This document shows, piece by piece, positions 33,416-44,600 of a DNA stretch of 64,000 nt. The position numbers were made by a program, and so were the translations under genes. The DNA is from Parasegetibacter sp. NRK P23. Lineage in GTDB: Bacteria; Bacteroidota; Bacteroidia; Chitinophagales; Chitinophagaceae. Position 1 is the stretch's first letter, and every line of letters starts with the position of its first letter. The stretch spans positions 3,015,784 to 3,079,783 of the forward strand of contig NZ_JAMDLG010000001.1 in the NCBI RefSeq assembly GCF_023721715.1. The letters run 5' to 3'. The notes beneath the pieces are model-generated. The model searched no databases, was not told the DNA's origin, and saw only the letters and a list, made by a program, of their open reading frames with translations.

Positions 33416-35884
33416 TTATTTCAAAGCATCTTTTATTCTTTTGAGCGCAAGGGTGTAGTGCGTTTTTACCAGGTTGTCCGTTTCGGTTGAAATATTCTTT
33501 TGTAGGGCGACTACCAGTTCGGATAACTGCATGCGGACTGTTGCCAGGCCATCGGGACCGTAAACCGTAGTTTTTAAAGGAGCGGCTCCGGCGGGAGCGA
33601 GTAGTACAAGCATACGATCCAGGTATTGCAACTGGAGGTTTCTGCTGAAGGGATCTGAAGCTACCCCTGCATACAGATCACCCCAAATGGCGATCCGGAC
33701 GGAACGCATGTATTCCTGCAGTGAATAACTTCCGGGGTAGAGGGCCGCGGCTTCCTGGAGTTGGTTAAACACTGTGGTATTGATGAGTTTGCTGAGTACC
33801 TCGTCCTGCAATCCTCCAATGATGTCAAGGGCTGAAACACCTGTTTTATTGAGTACGCCTGGTTCGGCCAGCCACCTGGGCGCGATAAATATGTTCCTGG
33901 CTATGAACGCAAGCGCCTCGCGCTGGATAGCCGCGGGTACGGGGACATATACAGCACCGGGCTGATCGGCCGTTTTCAACGTAATGTATCTTCCGCCTAT
34001 GTTACGAAGTACATGCGTAACGTATTGAGAGAACTGGTTGAGGATGGCGCTGTGCATTTCCTTTACATCAGCGTAATTTTCGCCCGGCACACCGAACCAT
34101 TTTACGAGGGACGGTACCATTCTTTTTAAATTCTTTATGCCATATTCCCCGGCTTTCATCGCATTATCACCAAGGTCCTCGTTCTGCACACGCGGATCGG
34201 AAGAGACTGTTTCGCCACCGAACCACAATCTTTTGTTGCCGGCATTTGCCAGGACCATTTTCTTCAGCAACGCAGTTTCTTCCTCCGCATTCCCGGCTGA
34301 AGGAAAATAACGGTAGCCCCATTCAATCGCCCACTTATCATAATCGCCGATTCGGGGGAAGATGTGCTGCCGCCTGAGGTGATCCTCTGGCTGGGCCACA
34401 TAGTTGAAACGGGCGTAGTCCATTATTGATGCGGTATGGCCATATTTTGTGAGCCATGCGGTATCCCGGAGTTTCTCCACCGGCGTGGCGGAACTGGCGC
34501 TGAAATTGTGCAATAGTCCGAGGGTATGTCCTACTTCGTGAGAAGAAACGAACCTGATCAGTTGCCCCATCAGTTCATCGCTGAACACCATTTTTCTGGC
34601 ACCCGTATCAATAGCGCCGGCCTGCACAAAATACCAGTCGTGCACCAGTTTCATCACATTGTGGTACCAGTTGATATGTGTTTCAATGATTTCGCCGCTG
34701 CGCGGATCGGATACCTGCGGACCGCTGGCATTGGGCAGATCAGAAGGTTTGTATACCAGTGCCGAATGCCGCGCATCTTCCAGCGACCATGACGGATCTT
34801 CTTCAGGTGTGGGCGCTCTTCGTCCAATGATGGCATTTTTGAAACCCGCTTTTTCAAAAGCGGTGTTCCAGTCGTTGATGCCTTGTACCAGGTAGGGAAT
34901 CCATTGCTCGGGGGTGAGTGGGTCCACATAGATGACGATAGGTTTCAAGGGTTCTACCAACTCCCCTCTTTTGTACCGCTCCATGTCTTCAGGCCGAGGT
35001 TCCAGCCGCCAACGCTGGATGATGGAACGCTTAGTTACACGCTGGCCATTCCTGTCGAAATCGACATAATTTGTACTGAAGTAGCCCAGCCTTTCATCGG
35101 CGAAACGCGGACGCATCGGTTCTTTGGGCAACAACACCATTGAAGTATTAATCTCAATTGTTGCGTTGCCACCACCGGCGGCAACAGGCGCACCGTTCAC
35201 CAGGGAGTTTCCCGCCGGGGCACGGGAATAAGTTTTCATGGTCCTGATCTCGGTATTGGCAGGAAAACTTTTTACATCCAGCAGGAAAGATTTATCCTGC
35301 TGGTAAGACTGTAACCGAAAAGCCGATTTTGATCCGCCGAAAAACAACATATCGTTATCGCTGTTCAACAAATCCGTCATATCAATTAGCGAATATCCCA
35401 TACCGGTAGTACTGTCAGTTTTTGTGGCCTTCACCTCAAAGATCATGGTAATGGGCAGGATGCCGTTCTTTACCACGGCACGGTAGAGTGGCATGGAGGA
35501 ATCGGCTGAACGTTCCCGGTAGGAAACGGAACGGACGAATATTTTTCCGTTCGGCGCCTTTTCGAAGCGAATCAGGTTCTCATTGATCTGATCGCCCACA
35601 AATCCCCTAATACTGCCCTCCCCCCTCATTTCAGCGGACGTGCCGGCGAGCCTGGAAACGATGAGCACATCTCTTCCAAAAACGGAGTCGGCAAGTTCGA
35701 AGTAACATTTCGTATCGTTCCGGTAAACGGTGAAAAGTCCTTTCGAAATTTTCATTTGCGCGTTAACGATCGCATCATATCCCGTTGTGGTTCGCTTGGG
35801 GGGAATCGAATCTTTTTTCTGACCGATAGCAGAAAAAGAAAGCACCTGCGCCAATAGAATGGCGGCAACAAATCGTATCATCAT
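33416..35884 (-). CDS. Secreted zinc-dependent metalloprotease (DUF5117/DUF4953 type)
   Basis: An 822-residue exported metzincin-like protease (signal peptide ending FSAIGQ). The zinc site HEVGHTLGLLH (about residues 443-453, HExxHxxGxxH) is intact, followed by NFSASSATPVE and a plausible Met-turn ASIMDYARF. N-terminal domains of the DUF5118/DUF5117 kind precede it (YDAIVNAQMKISKGLFTVYR). It is the last gene of the minus-strand SUS-type operon, 24 bp after the S9 peptidase gene, which suggests protein digestion linked to peptide uptake. Start: two adjacent ATGs at 35884 and 35881. Family is firm; substrate is unknown. Confidence 0.9.
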   Translation of the reverse strand: MMIRFVAAILLAQVLSFSAIGQKKDSIPPKRTTTGYDAIVNAQMKISKGLFTVYRNDTKCYFELADSVFGRDVLIVSRLAGTSAEMRGEGSIRGFVGDQINENLIRFEKAPNGKIFVRSVSYRERSADSSMPLYRAVVKNGILPITMIFEVKATKTDSTTGMGYSLIDMTDLLNSDNDMLFFGGSKSAFRLQSYQQDKSFLLDVKSFPANTEIRTMKTYSRAPAGNSLVNGAPVAAGGGNATIEINTSMVLLPKEPMRPRFADERLGYFSTNYVDFDRNGQRVTKRSIIQRWRLEPRPEDMERYKRGELVEPLKPIVIYVDPLTPEQWIPYLVQGINDWNTAFEKAGFKNAIIGRRAPTPEEDPSWSLEDARHSALVYKPSDLPNASGPQVSDPRSGEIIETHINWYHNVMKLVHDWYFVQAGAIDTGARKMVFSDELMGQLIRFVSSHEVGHTLGLLHNFSASSATPVEKLRDTAWLTKYGHTASIMDYARFNYVAQPEDHLRRQHIFPRIGDYDKWAIEWGYRYFPSAGNAEEETALLKKMVLANAGNKRLWFGGETVSSDPRVQNEDLGDNAMKAGEYGIKNLKRMVPSLVKWFGVPGENYADVKEMHSAILNQFSQYVTHVLRNIGGRYITLKTADQPGAVYVPVPAAIQREALAFIARNIFIAPRWLAEPGVLNKTGVSALDIIGGLQDEVLSKLINTTVFNQLQEAAALYPGSYSLQEYMRSVRIAIWGDLYAGVASDPFSRNLQLQYLDRMLVLLAPAGAAPLKTTVYGPDGLATVRMQLSELVVALQKNISTETDNLVKTHYTLALKRIKDALK

Positions 35885-35908
35885 ACAGTAAAATGGCCGG
35901 AGCCGGGT

Positions 35909-37999
35909 TTATAAATATTGAAGGAAGAATGCCCTTACTTTGTTTTCATAATAGGTTTTGTATGGCCCTTCGTAGTGATGCGACTGGTTGGGGAGCACGA
36001 GCAGTTCAAAGTTCTTGCCCGCTTTCACCAGCGCGTCTACGAGGCGGAAGGTGTTCCCGGGATGCACGTTGTTGTCCGTTTCGCCGGTCACCAGCAATAA
36101 CCTGCCCGCCAAACGGGAAGCCAGTTCCATATTGTTTTTCACCTTGTAATTGAAAGGCTTTGTTTTGGTGGAATCATAAGCGATGCCCTGGTAGGTTTCG
36201 CCCCAGCTTTTATGGTAGAAAGCGTTGTCGTGGTTACCTGCGGAAGCCACCGCCGCTTTATAAAAGTCCGGGTAGGTGCATATCGCCGCGGCGGCCATGG
36301 CCCCGCCACCTGAATGCCCGATGATCCCAATGCGTGTGCTGTCCATGTAAGTATTGCCGCGGATCAACTGGCGCAGGCCATGCCGGTCATCTTCCAGCGC
36401 ATAATCACGGAGATTGCCGTATCCATAAGTGGCATAGGCCTTTCCCCGGAATGGACTGCTCCCTCTGTGGCCCATGACCACTACGATAAACCCGGCTTCA
36501 GCAAGGGCCGCGTTGTTGTATTTGTCGAACACAGTAAAATCGGGCCACACGGTCTCCGTAAATGGTCCGGGATATACCTGGGAAATCACCGGATATTTTT
36601 TGGTGGAATCGAAGCCGGAAGGCTTCCATATCAGGCCGTACAGCAAGGTGGAATCATCCGCGGCTTTTACGGTGAAAGGCTCGGGATGACGCCACCCATA
36701 ACCATACAGGCGCGAAACATCCGGTTTTTCAAGTTCCATCAATAATTTCCCGGCAAGCGACCTGACATTGATCTGTGGCGATTGGTCTATCCTGGAAAAT
36801 ACATCGATATAATATTTTCCATCTGGATGAAACCATACTTTATGGTGCGCGTTTTCTTTCGTGTGCAACGTTACTGTTCCGCCCTCAAGCGATACTTCAT
36901 ACAAATGCTGCAGGTTTGGGTTTCTGCCCCGTTCTTTTCCATAGCCATAGAAGTAGAGTTTCCTGGCACGTTCGTCCAGCCTTACTTTTCTTGCTGCCGT
37001 CCACGCCCCGTTGGTGAGGGTTCTTTTCAAATGCCCGTTCCGGTCGTACAGGTAGAAGTGCCCCCATCCGGAGCGGTCGCTCCACCAGAGCCATTCGTTT
37101 CCATTGTTTACGGGGATCACCTGGAAAAGATCTGGACTGAAATAACGATCCGTTGTTTCGGCAATGATCACCCGTATTTTCCCGGAAACCAGGTGCGCGG
37201 CGCACAGTTCAATCTGCTGGCCGGTTCTGCTTTTTCGGGTAAAGAACACTTCATTGAAAACGGGGTTGGCACCGATGATCTTCAGTTCCTGGTCCTTCCA
37301 TTTTTCGATCGCCACTTTATTGATCCTGCCGGAAGTATCGCCAATGAAAAGTTCATACTGTGTAACCGCGGTATCGCCGGCCAGTTGGTATTTCCATTTT
37401 TCCAACCAGGGAAGAGATGGCATGCTGTGCACCAACGGCATTTCAAATACCTTCCGGTTATCTTCACGCAGCGCATAAAAGAAAGTGGAGCTGTCTACCC
37501 AACGGGCAACAGTAGCCGCAGGACGGTCGGCACGCTCATCCGCCTCGTATTCACCGAAGGAATAATAACGTGCGCCATCGGCGCTGAGCCGCTTTGTTTC
37601 CACACTATCGCGTTGCAGGTACAACTCGTGTCCCTTGCTGTATAATATATACCTGTCATTGGCAGCATGCTCTCCTACGCCGCGGTATTTTACAGGGCGC
37701 TTCGGACCGGGATCAGGACCGGGAATCGGGGTTTTTGTTTTCGTTACGGGATCGGCCAGCCAGTATTTTCTTACCCCGGGCGTATCTTCCCAAACATACC
37801 AGAACGCATTGGAAGCGGGCAGGAAGAATGGAACAATGTCCAGACTTCCCACCAGTTTCCGGAGCGCGGGAATATCAAATGAATCGACGGCTGCCGTTCT
37901 TTTGAGGTCCACGGGATAGGACAAGGGAGGTTGCGCTTTCAATAAACTTTGCAGTTGGATACAGAGACACAACAGCAGCAACTTCTTCACTGTTATCAT
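35909..37999 (-). CDS. S9 family prolyl oligopeptidase / dipeptidyl-peptidase IV-like
   Basis: A 696-residue exported serine peptidase. The start is the ATG at 37999, which shares its A with the TGA stop of the thioredoxin-like gene (TGATG), implying translational coupling. An N-terminal beta-propeller (DPP IV N-type, about residues 80-450) precedes the alpha/beta-hydrolase domain. The catalytic Ser is in IGHSGGG (about residue 562), Asp in ETDNNVHPG and His in NQSHHYEG near the C-terminus. Such enzymes release dipeptides or cut after Pro in peptides. Place in the operon, with a metalloprotease after it and SusCD before it, supports periplasmic peptide processing. Confidence 0.92.
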   Translation of the reverse strand: MITVKKLLLLCLCIQLQSLLKAQPPLSYPVDLKRTAAVDSFDIPALRKLVGSLDIVPFFLPASNAFWYVWEDTPGVRKYWLADPVTKTKTPIPGPDPGPKRPVKYRGVGEHAANDRYILYSKGHELYLQRDSVETKRLSADGARYYSFGEYEADERADRPAATVARWVDSSTFFYALREDNRKVFEMPLVHSMPSLPWLEKWKYQLAGDTAVTQYELFIGDTSGRINKVAIEKWKDQELKIIGANPVFNEVFFTRKSRTGQQIELCAAHLVSGKIRVIIAETTDRYFSPDLFQVIPVNNGNEWLWWSDRSGWGHFYLYDRNGHLKRTLTNGAWTAARKVRLDERARKLYFYGYGKERGRNPNLQHLYEVSLEGGTVTLHTKENAHHKVWFHPDGKYYIDVFSRIDQSPQINVRSLAGKLLMELEKPDVSRLYGYGWRHPEPFTVKAADDSTLLYGLIWKPSGFDSTKKYPVISQVYPGPFTETVWPDFTVFDKYNNAALAEAGFIVVVMGHRGSSPFRGKAYATYGYGNLRDYALEDDRHGLRQLIRGNTYMDSTRIGIIGHSGGGAMAAAAICTYPDFYKAAVASAGNHDNAFYHKSWGETYQGIAYDSTKTKPFNYKVKNNMELASRLAGRLLLVTGETDNNVHPGNTFRLVDALVKAGKNFELLVLPNQSHHYEGPYKTYYENKVRAFFLQYL

Positions 38000-39120
38000 C
38001 AATTAACGTTTTCATTCAGCCTTTTCAGTTGGGAATTGGCCATTGATACAAGGTGCGGATTCGTGGATGTATTGACCAGGTCGCTGAACATGCGCTTCAG
38101 GATACCGTCAAATTCATGTTTTGGAAGATGAGACATGTAGCCCCCGATGAACGGAAAGAAAACACGCTTGTGTTGCTCGGAGAACTTCGTGGTATTCGCT
38201 GCCAGTAATTCCAGCAATTCCTCATCATCCTTGCGTCCCGCGGCATCCGCGATTCTGATCAGTGCCACCAATTGTTTTTTATCTTTCATACCAGAAGCTT
38301 CGGCATACGCCACGAGGTCGTTAAACATGCCCGGCGTATAGGGTTCTTTCTTAAAGTACCAGTCGCGCAACGCATGTTCCGCCAAAGCGCCATACAGCGC
38401 CCTAATCCTGGCATCTACTGTATCCGCGGGTATCCTTTTGAGGAAGGCCTTCCTGTTCTGGACAAGGTAACGGAACGAAGCCGAATGCACATTGGAAAGG
38501 TACATGGCATATCGGTTCTCTCCAAAAAGGAACCAGTTCTCCGGGGCAGTCCTTTCTTTGGGCGAAAGCGAAGCCAGGTATTCCTTAGCGGCTTCCTGGG
38601 CAGCCGGAATTTCCTGCACCTCCACTTTCATTTTAATATAGCTTCTGCAAACTTCCGGGGACCTATCACCGGCAGCATAGGCCTGTTGTAGTGCGAATAC
38701 TTTGTTGTCCGCAGCCATACCCGAACGTACAGTAGATACGAATTGAGAATCGCTCATTCCCCCGACAAATTTGAAATGAAGGGAGCCATCCGGCTTAAGA
38801 AGGAGGAAGGTTGGGAAAGCGCCCACGGCGTATTTTTTCAGCAAGGCCGGCCCCTCTCCTTTCTCCATATCCATTTTCAGGTTCACGAAATGCGCGTTCA
38901 TAAACGCACCTACGTTTTCTTTAGGAAACACCTGCTTATCCATGCCTTTACAGGGTCCGCACCATTCGGTGTAACAATCTATGAAAACCAGGCGGTCTTC
39001 TTTACCGGCTTTGTTCAGCGCCTCCTGGAAGGTGATTTTCTCGAATTTCACCCCCTGCGCAAGCACGTTAATGCCTGCGAAAAAAAGTATCCCGGTTACT
39101 ATCAAAAGCCATTTTTTCAT
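37999..39120 (-). CDS. Exported thioredoxin-domain protein
   Basis: A 373-residue protein with a signal peptide (MKKWLLIVTGILFFAGINVL) and an N-terminal thioredoxin-like fold with active site WCGPC (Cys54, Cys57) in the context FIDCYTEWCGPCKGM. The remaining ~220 residues are a helical region of unknown role found in Bacteroidota DUF255/thioredoxin fusions. It overlaps the following S9 gene by one base and lies 12 bp after the metallopeptidase-like lipoprotein gene. A periplasmic disulfide reductase or isomerase acting on protein substrates before proteolysis is plausible but not shown. Confidence 0.88.
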   Translation of the reverse strand: MKKWLLIVTGILFFAGINVLAQGVKFEKITFQEALNKAGKEDRLVFIDCYTEWCGPCKGMDKQVFPKENVGAFMNAHFVNLKMDMEKGEGPALLKKYAVGAFPTFLLLKPDGSLHFKFVGGMSDSQFVSTVRSGMAADNKVFALQQAYAAGDRSPEVCRSYIKMKVEVQEIPAAQEAAKEYLASLSPKERTAPENWFLFGENRYAMYLSNVHSASFRYLVQNRKAFLKRIPADTVDARIRALYGALAEHALRDWYFKKEPYTPGMFNDLVAYAEASGMKDKKQLVALIRIADAAGRKDDEELLELLAANTTKFSEQHKRVFFPFIGGYMSHLPKHEFDGILKRMFSDLVNTSTNPHLVSMANSQLKRLNENVN

Positions 39121-39132
39121 ACGTCGGATTTA

Positions 39133-40062
39133 TCAGTTAAACGCGTTGCCCACGGCCTGGAGGTCAACATTGTAATTTTCTTTGTAGTAATCGCGCACGA
39201 TGTTGTACCGCTGGCGGATCCTGCCATTGCTGTCTTTTGTTGTATTCAGGATTCCTTTGAAAGAAGCATCGGTATTTGGCGTACTTGTGTTCAGCGTCTG
39301 TTCGCTGGTGGTCATCATGGCGAGCATGTAGAATCCCCAATCCAGGTCGGCGTTAGGAGCGTTGTAGTAGGTGTATATGATACCTTGTCCATAAGCGACG
39401 GCCTGTGTGGTGATCGTTGCGTTGTAATTGGCCACTGCTGCGAATCGGGGTGTGGCCGTAACCATTCTTCTCAGGCCGATGCTTTGTCCGAAGATGAGGT
39501 TCAGCTTCGCTCCCGCCACTTTTACTTCCGCGGGCGTGAGGGAAGCGCCAGCCTGATTGCCATGGTTCACGCAAATGTTATCGTAATTGAACCATGCCGC
39601 CACGGGCTTAACCCCCTTTTCTGTTGTAATCGGATTAAACGATACGAACCTCGTGAATACGGAATCCACTGAACGGCACAACATGATCTTCACCGGCAGG
39701 AACTCTTTAAGGAAAGCATCAGAATAATACTTAAACCAGATGGTATCCAGCAGTTGGAGTTGGGAAGCCACATAAGCGGGATCAGCCTTTGCAGCCTCAT
39801 ACCCGTTGCTCCAGACGCCGGAGGCGTTCGGCGTACTGTTTTTCCAGCCTCCGGGTGTCCAATAGGTATCCTTATCGGTAAACTCATACAACAGGTATTT
39901 GCCGTATTTCTCATAAAAGTTAAGTATGGTTTGGTCGTAGGCATTGTTTCCTTGTGGTACTATGTATCCTTCTTTTCCTTCGGAAGGCAGGAGCGCATCC
40001 TCTTTTTTGTAACAGGCAACCAGGAAGAACAGTGGTAGTATATAAAGAATAATCTTTTTCAT
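39133..40062 (-). CDS. Degenerate putative zinc-binding metallopeptidase-like lipoprotein (SusD-linked)
   Basis: A 309-residue lipoprotein (LFFLVAC, then YKKEDAL). Its layout and position directly after SusD match the 'putative zinc-binding metallopeptidase' (Peptidase_Mx1) lipoproteins of SUS loci: similar ends are GQGIIYTYY near residue 215 and a C-terminal YNIVRDYYKENYNVDLQAV. The HExxH motif those proteins carry is not present; the corresponding stretch reads LNLIFGQSIGLRR. It therefore looks like a non-catalytic relative, perhaps a ligand-binding partner of SusCD. The family link is by pattern recognition only. It lies 18 bp after SusD and 12 bp before the thioredoxin gene. Confidence 0.6.
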   Translation of the reverse strand: MKKIILYILPLFFLVACYKKEDALLPSEGKEGYIVPQGNNAYDQTILNFYEKYGKYLLYEFTDKDTYWTPGGWKNSTPNASGVWSNGYEAAKADPAYVASQLQLLDTIWFKYYSDAFLKEFLPVKIMLCRSVDSVFTRFVSFNPITTEKGVKPVAAWFNYDNICVNHGNQAGASLTPAEVKVAGAKLNLIFGQSIGLRRMVTATPRFAAVANYNATITTQAVAYGQGIIYTYYNAPNADLDWGFYMLAMMTTSEQTLNTSTPNTDASFKGILNTTKDSNGRIRQRYNIVRDYYKENYNVDLQAVGNAFN

Positions 40063-40080
40063 TTTAACTGAATTTGAACA

Positions 40081-41619
40081 TTAACGGGGATTGGGTTGCA
40101 GCGCGTTGTTCGCTTCGATGGCCTGGTAAGGAACCGGCAAAGCGTAGAGCAAACTTCCGGCAGGCAGTTCGTGTTCAGAGGACTGGTTGTTCGCATCAAT
40201 GAAAGTATGCTTCACCGGAACACGCCAGCGGCGGATATCGAACCAGCGGTGCCCATCTTCGAGACAGAGTTCTTTTCTCCTTTCATCCTGGCAGAACGCC
40301 CAGAGTTCATCGCCATCGGTGATGGTTACGGGTTGGTAAGGCGTATTCCGGGTATCATAGCGTGCAATGCGTAAGGTGTTCAGGTCTTCCAATGCTTTCG
40401 TGAGCGCACCCGCAGACTGATCGCCAAGCGCGTTCAGCCTGATGATGGCTTCCGCCCTGTTGAGGTACATTTCAGCCACACGAATGCCGCGGTCACCGAT
40501 CGCTGTCGCATTCACCCCAATCTTTAAAGATTTCAGCGGATATTGTACGCCCGAAACGGTATACTTCACGAAATAAGAAAGATAGCGCAGGTCGCCCTGG
40601 TTACTGGTACCGGTACCTCTGTCGTACATGCCCGCCAGTTGGTTGGAAACCGTGAAAGGCGGGTGTAGATTGGCTACATTGGCAACAGCCGGAAAATAAG
40701 CGTTGGCGCCAGTGGGGTTCACCCCATAGCTCCAGATTACTTCCTGGCTCGCTGCCGGATCGTATATACCTGCCACTGAAAATACATTTGATGCATTGAA
40801 GTACGAGGAGAGCAGGGTGAGGGAAGGCTTCAGCTCAATTACCGCGGATGCGTAGGCCGCAGCTTTTTTCAGGTCTTCAGCAGTTCCTTTGTAAAGGTAG
40901 AATCGGCTCAGTACCGCTTTCGCCGTAACGTGCCCCACCCTGAAGCTGTTTGTTGGCGCGTAATATGCTTCCAGCAATTGTTCCGACTGCAAAAGGTCCT
41001 TCTCCACCTGTGCATACACTTCCTGTACGGTATTGCGCGTCTTTCTTTCATCCGATACTTTGGAAGAAAGTATCAATGGTACAGCCAGGTTGGCGGCAGG
41101 GTTCCCACCCGGTTCATCATAGGGCCTTCCATAAATATTTGCCAGCTTAAAGTAATAGTACCCGCGCAGAAAAAGCGCCTGCCCCTCCAATGCTTTTTTT
41201 TCTGTTTCCGGACCGTTCACCTTGTCTATATAGTCGAGGATCAGGTTGCAACCGTTGATCAGTTTGTAATAATTAAGCCATGAGTTCTGATCTGCTGACA
41301 TGGCCGTTTCTGTTCTTTCAAACATATTAGGGTCAAACCGGAAAAGGTAATATCCGTTGTTCAGGAAACCGGTGAAGGTTCCGTTGATGTCCCCATTGGG
41401 CAGTCGGGGCACGCCATTGCACTGAATATCATCCGTAAGAAGATCAAGGTAATTATCAAAAACGTTCTGGTAAGGATACGCGGTACCAATAAGCAGCGCA
41501 TACAGATCCGAGGTAGTTGTTGGTCTGATCTCATCCTGGCTGGATTCCTCCAGGAACTTACTGCAAGATGCCAGGAAGCAGGTGCAGGCGAGTAAGAGTA
41601 TGGAACAATATTTTTTCAT
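40081..41619 (-). CDS. RagB/SusD family nutrient-binding lipoprotein (peptide-type locus)
   Basis: A 512-residue SusD homologue with lipobox CTCFLASC and mature start SKFLEESSQDEI. TPR-like segments (GQALFLRGYYYFKLANIYGR is strongly diagnostic) and the C-terminal block ERRKELCLEDGHRWFDIRRW are present, and the protein ends with ALQPNPR, the usual SusD finish. It pairs with SusC 18 bp upstream. With peptidases following in the operon its ligand is probably a peptide or protein fragment; this is inferred from neighbours. Confidence 0.95.
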   Translation of the reverse strand: MKKYCSILLLACTCFLASCSKFLEESSQDEIRPTTTSDLYALLIGTAYPYQNVFDNYLDLLTDDIQCNGVPRLPNGDINGTFTGFLNNGYYLFRFDPNMFERTETAMSADQNSWLNYYKLINGCNLILDYIDKVNGPETEKKALEGQALFLRGYYYFKLANIYGRPYDEPGGNPAANLAVPLILSSKVSDERKTRNTVQEVYAQVEKDLLQSEQLLEAYYAPTNSFRVGHVTAKAVLSRFYLYKGTAEDLKKAAAYASAVIELKPSLTLLSSYFNASNVFSVAGIYDPAASQEVIWSYGVNPTGANAYFPAVANVANLHPPFTVSNQLAGMYDRGTGTSNQGDLRYLSYFVKYTVSGVQYPLKSLKIGVNATAIGDRGIRVAEMYLNRAEAIIRLNALGDQSAGALTKALEDLNTLRIARYDTRNTPYQPVTITDGDELWAFCQDERRKELCLEDGHRWFDIRRWRVPVKHTFIDANNQSSEHELPAGSLLYALPVPYQAIEANNALQPNPR

Positions 41620-41637
41620 AACGTTGGTATAATGTTT

Positions 41638-44600
41638 TTAGAAACTTGCGTTGATCCTGAAAGAGAAGCTTCTTGTCCTGGGCTGCGCACCCGTGGCCAC
41701 TTCCGCGTCGCGCCCTTTAAAATCTTTGCTCACCCAGGCGAACACGTTAGAGGCGCTAACTCCTGCTGAAAGGTTCTTCGCGCGAAGCGCCGATGCGATT
41801 TTGGCGGGCAGGTTGTAAGAAAGAGAAATACTGTTCATTCTTAAAGTGGAAGCGTCTACCACCCTTGCCGTACTGAAGTTGTACATCTGGTAAACATTGG
41901 AGTAGGTCTTCCCATCGGGCAAAAGGAAATTTCCGGAACCTGTGGGTAGCCCCGGGAAAGTGGCGGTTGTATTGGTGGGTGTCCAGCGGTTCACCAGTTC
42001 GGCGGAAAGGTTTTCGTACTCTGTTGGTAATCCGGCTGCCTGGTTATCGCCCACCACATACACTGGCGTCAGGAATTTATACCCGCCCAGTTGCAGGTAC
42101 AATGAAGTGGCCACGCTGAACATCTTGTACCTGAAGCTGACCGAACTTCCTGCCGTGAGATCAGGATTCAAGGTGCCCATGTATTGCATATAGGCAGAGG
42201 GGTCAGTCAGGGGATTTCTCTTACTATCAACGGTGAGGTCAATCTTAGGAGTACCGTTGGTTTGATCGATACCATCGAAGCGGAAAGCCCAGAATCCGGA
42301 AACCGGGTATCCGTCAAGGTAGTAACTGCCGTTGGAGGCTGTTCTGAAATTAGGATTCTGCGCGCCTGCCCTTTCAAGCTTGTTGAAGACTTTCGATGTA
42401 TTGAAAGAAACGGTAAGCGTGTAATCTTTCTTTTGAACCGGGATAAAAGCCATCGACACTTCAAGTCCCTTGTTGGAAAGTTCCCCTCCATTTACCGGCA
42501 TGGTGGTAACGCCGTATTCGATGGGAACGTCGAGGCTGGTAATGATGTCCCTTCCTTTCTTCGTATAATACTCTACGGTACCGCTCACCCGGTTGTTCAG
42601 GAAACCGAAATCAAGTCCAAAGTTGGTGGTAGCCGTTTTTTCCCAGCGCAGGTCGCCATAAGGCAAAGAACTCACCACCAGCCTTGGTTCTCCCGTCATG
42701 AGATCGGTAGCCTGTGCGCCAACAGATGAATTAACCCTGGCAATGAGTTCCGGGCTCACATTGCTTACTATGTTCCGCTGGAAACCATAAGTTGCACGCA
42801 GACTGAATGCGGACAACCACGCCAGGTTTTTCACGAAAGGTTCGTACATCAGGTTATACCGAAGTCCCAACGCGTAAACGGGATTGAATTTTTCCCCGGT
42901 AAATTGTCCGAAACGGTTAGAGGCGTCGGAGCGCACGCTGGCGTTCAATACATAACGGTTATCGAAACTGTAATTCAGTGTTCCATATAGCCCCATGGTA
43001 TTGGTAACCCTGTCGGTATATACTTTTTTAGTGAGCAGCAAAGAGTTTGGTGTAACGATGGAGCCAATTGTAGTAGAAACAGGGAGGTCTACAAAACTTT
43101 TGCCGCGTTCAGGAAGGTATCCGTAATTGGTAGTGGCGAACCCGGTATAACGTACACTGTTCGCCTCCTGGCCCAGCATGGCGGAAAAAGTATGTTTTAA
43201 TGCAAAAACTTTGGAATAGCTGATGTTGTTGCGCCAGTTCCAGGACACTTTCTGGTTGTCATCGGCATTGTATTCTCCTCCGATAGGCAGCTTACTGGCA
43301 CGGAAAGCGGCATCTGTCGGTTTCACTGTGCCATAGTCATACATCCTGATTTTAGCGATGTATTCCGTACGTTCCGACGCATAGGTGTACCCGTTGGTAT
43401 TTGAGCTGCTGATGCTGAACATGGTATTGAACCTGATGTTCGGGCTGATATCGTAGTTCAGGTTCAGGTTGGCGTTCACGTTCACCGATTTGTTGGCGGA
43501 GCCGCTGTTCTCCAGTTCGTTGATCGCGTTAAAGAGGAATCCGCTCCGCAATTTATAATAAGACAGGCTACCAGTAGAGTCGTAAGCGGGAATAGCGCGG
43601 TTCACTTCAGAAGCATACTTGTAAGGTTCCATTTTGAAGAAACCATTCGTCTGTGCCTGGTTGCCGGAAACGCGGATCGACGCATTGAACTTGCGGCCCA
43701 GTCTTGTATTCACACCAACATTCGCCGTGAAAGTACGTTGATCGTTGCCTTTTGCCGTACCGTTATTGGTGGAATAGCCGAAAGAGGAATAATACCTGGT
43801 ACTGGCGTTCCCACCTGAAAGATTCAGGTTATGATTCACACTTACGGGTGTTCTGAACAGGATATCAAACCAGTCTACATTGTTCACTTCAAGTTGTTTC
43901 ACCCTTGCATTGAACTGGTCAAAAGTGGCCCTTCCGAAAAGATAATCATCAAGTGCACCAGCGTAACCGATATTGTTGGCGCTGGTCGTAGAGGTAAGTC
44001 CCCTTTCAAAAACCTCTCTGGAAACGGCGACCCGTTGTTTCGAATTCATTTTTTCCAACCGGTCGTAAGTCACCCTTTCCCCGATGTTCACCGTATTGGA
44101 ATAACTCACTACCGGGGGACCTTCTTTTCCCTTCTTGGTATTGATAACGATCACCCCGTTGCCCGCACGCACCCCATAAATTGCGGTAGCCGAAGCGTCT
44201 TTCAACACAGTAATGTCTTCGATATCGTTCGGGTTGAGCCAGGCGATGGCGTTGCCCACGAAATTGCGTACAAAGTCGAAGTTATCGGGACTGATGTTCC
44301 CCAACCCGTCGAGTGTACTGGCTTTAAAAGGAAGCGGATCTTCCTGGATCATGCCGTCCACCACCCATATGGGGTCCTGCGATCCTGTAAGGGTTGACAC
44401 GCCCCGCACGATGGTACGCTGGCGGGTACCTACCATACCATTATTGTTCAGCACCACCACACCGGGCAGACGCCCCTGTAAAGCCTGTTCTATGGTATTC
44501 ACGCCGTTGAATGCCAGTTCGGAAGCCTTGATGGTGCTTACCGAACCCGCGACGTTCGTTTTTTTAATTTGCTGGTAACCGGTACTTACGGTTACGGTGG

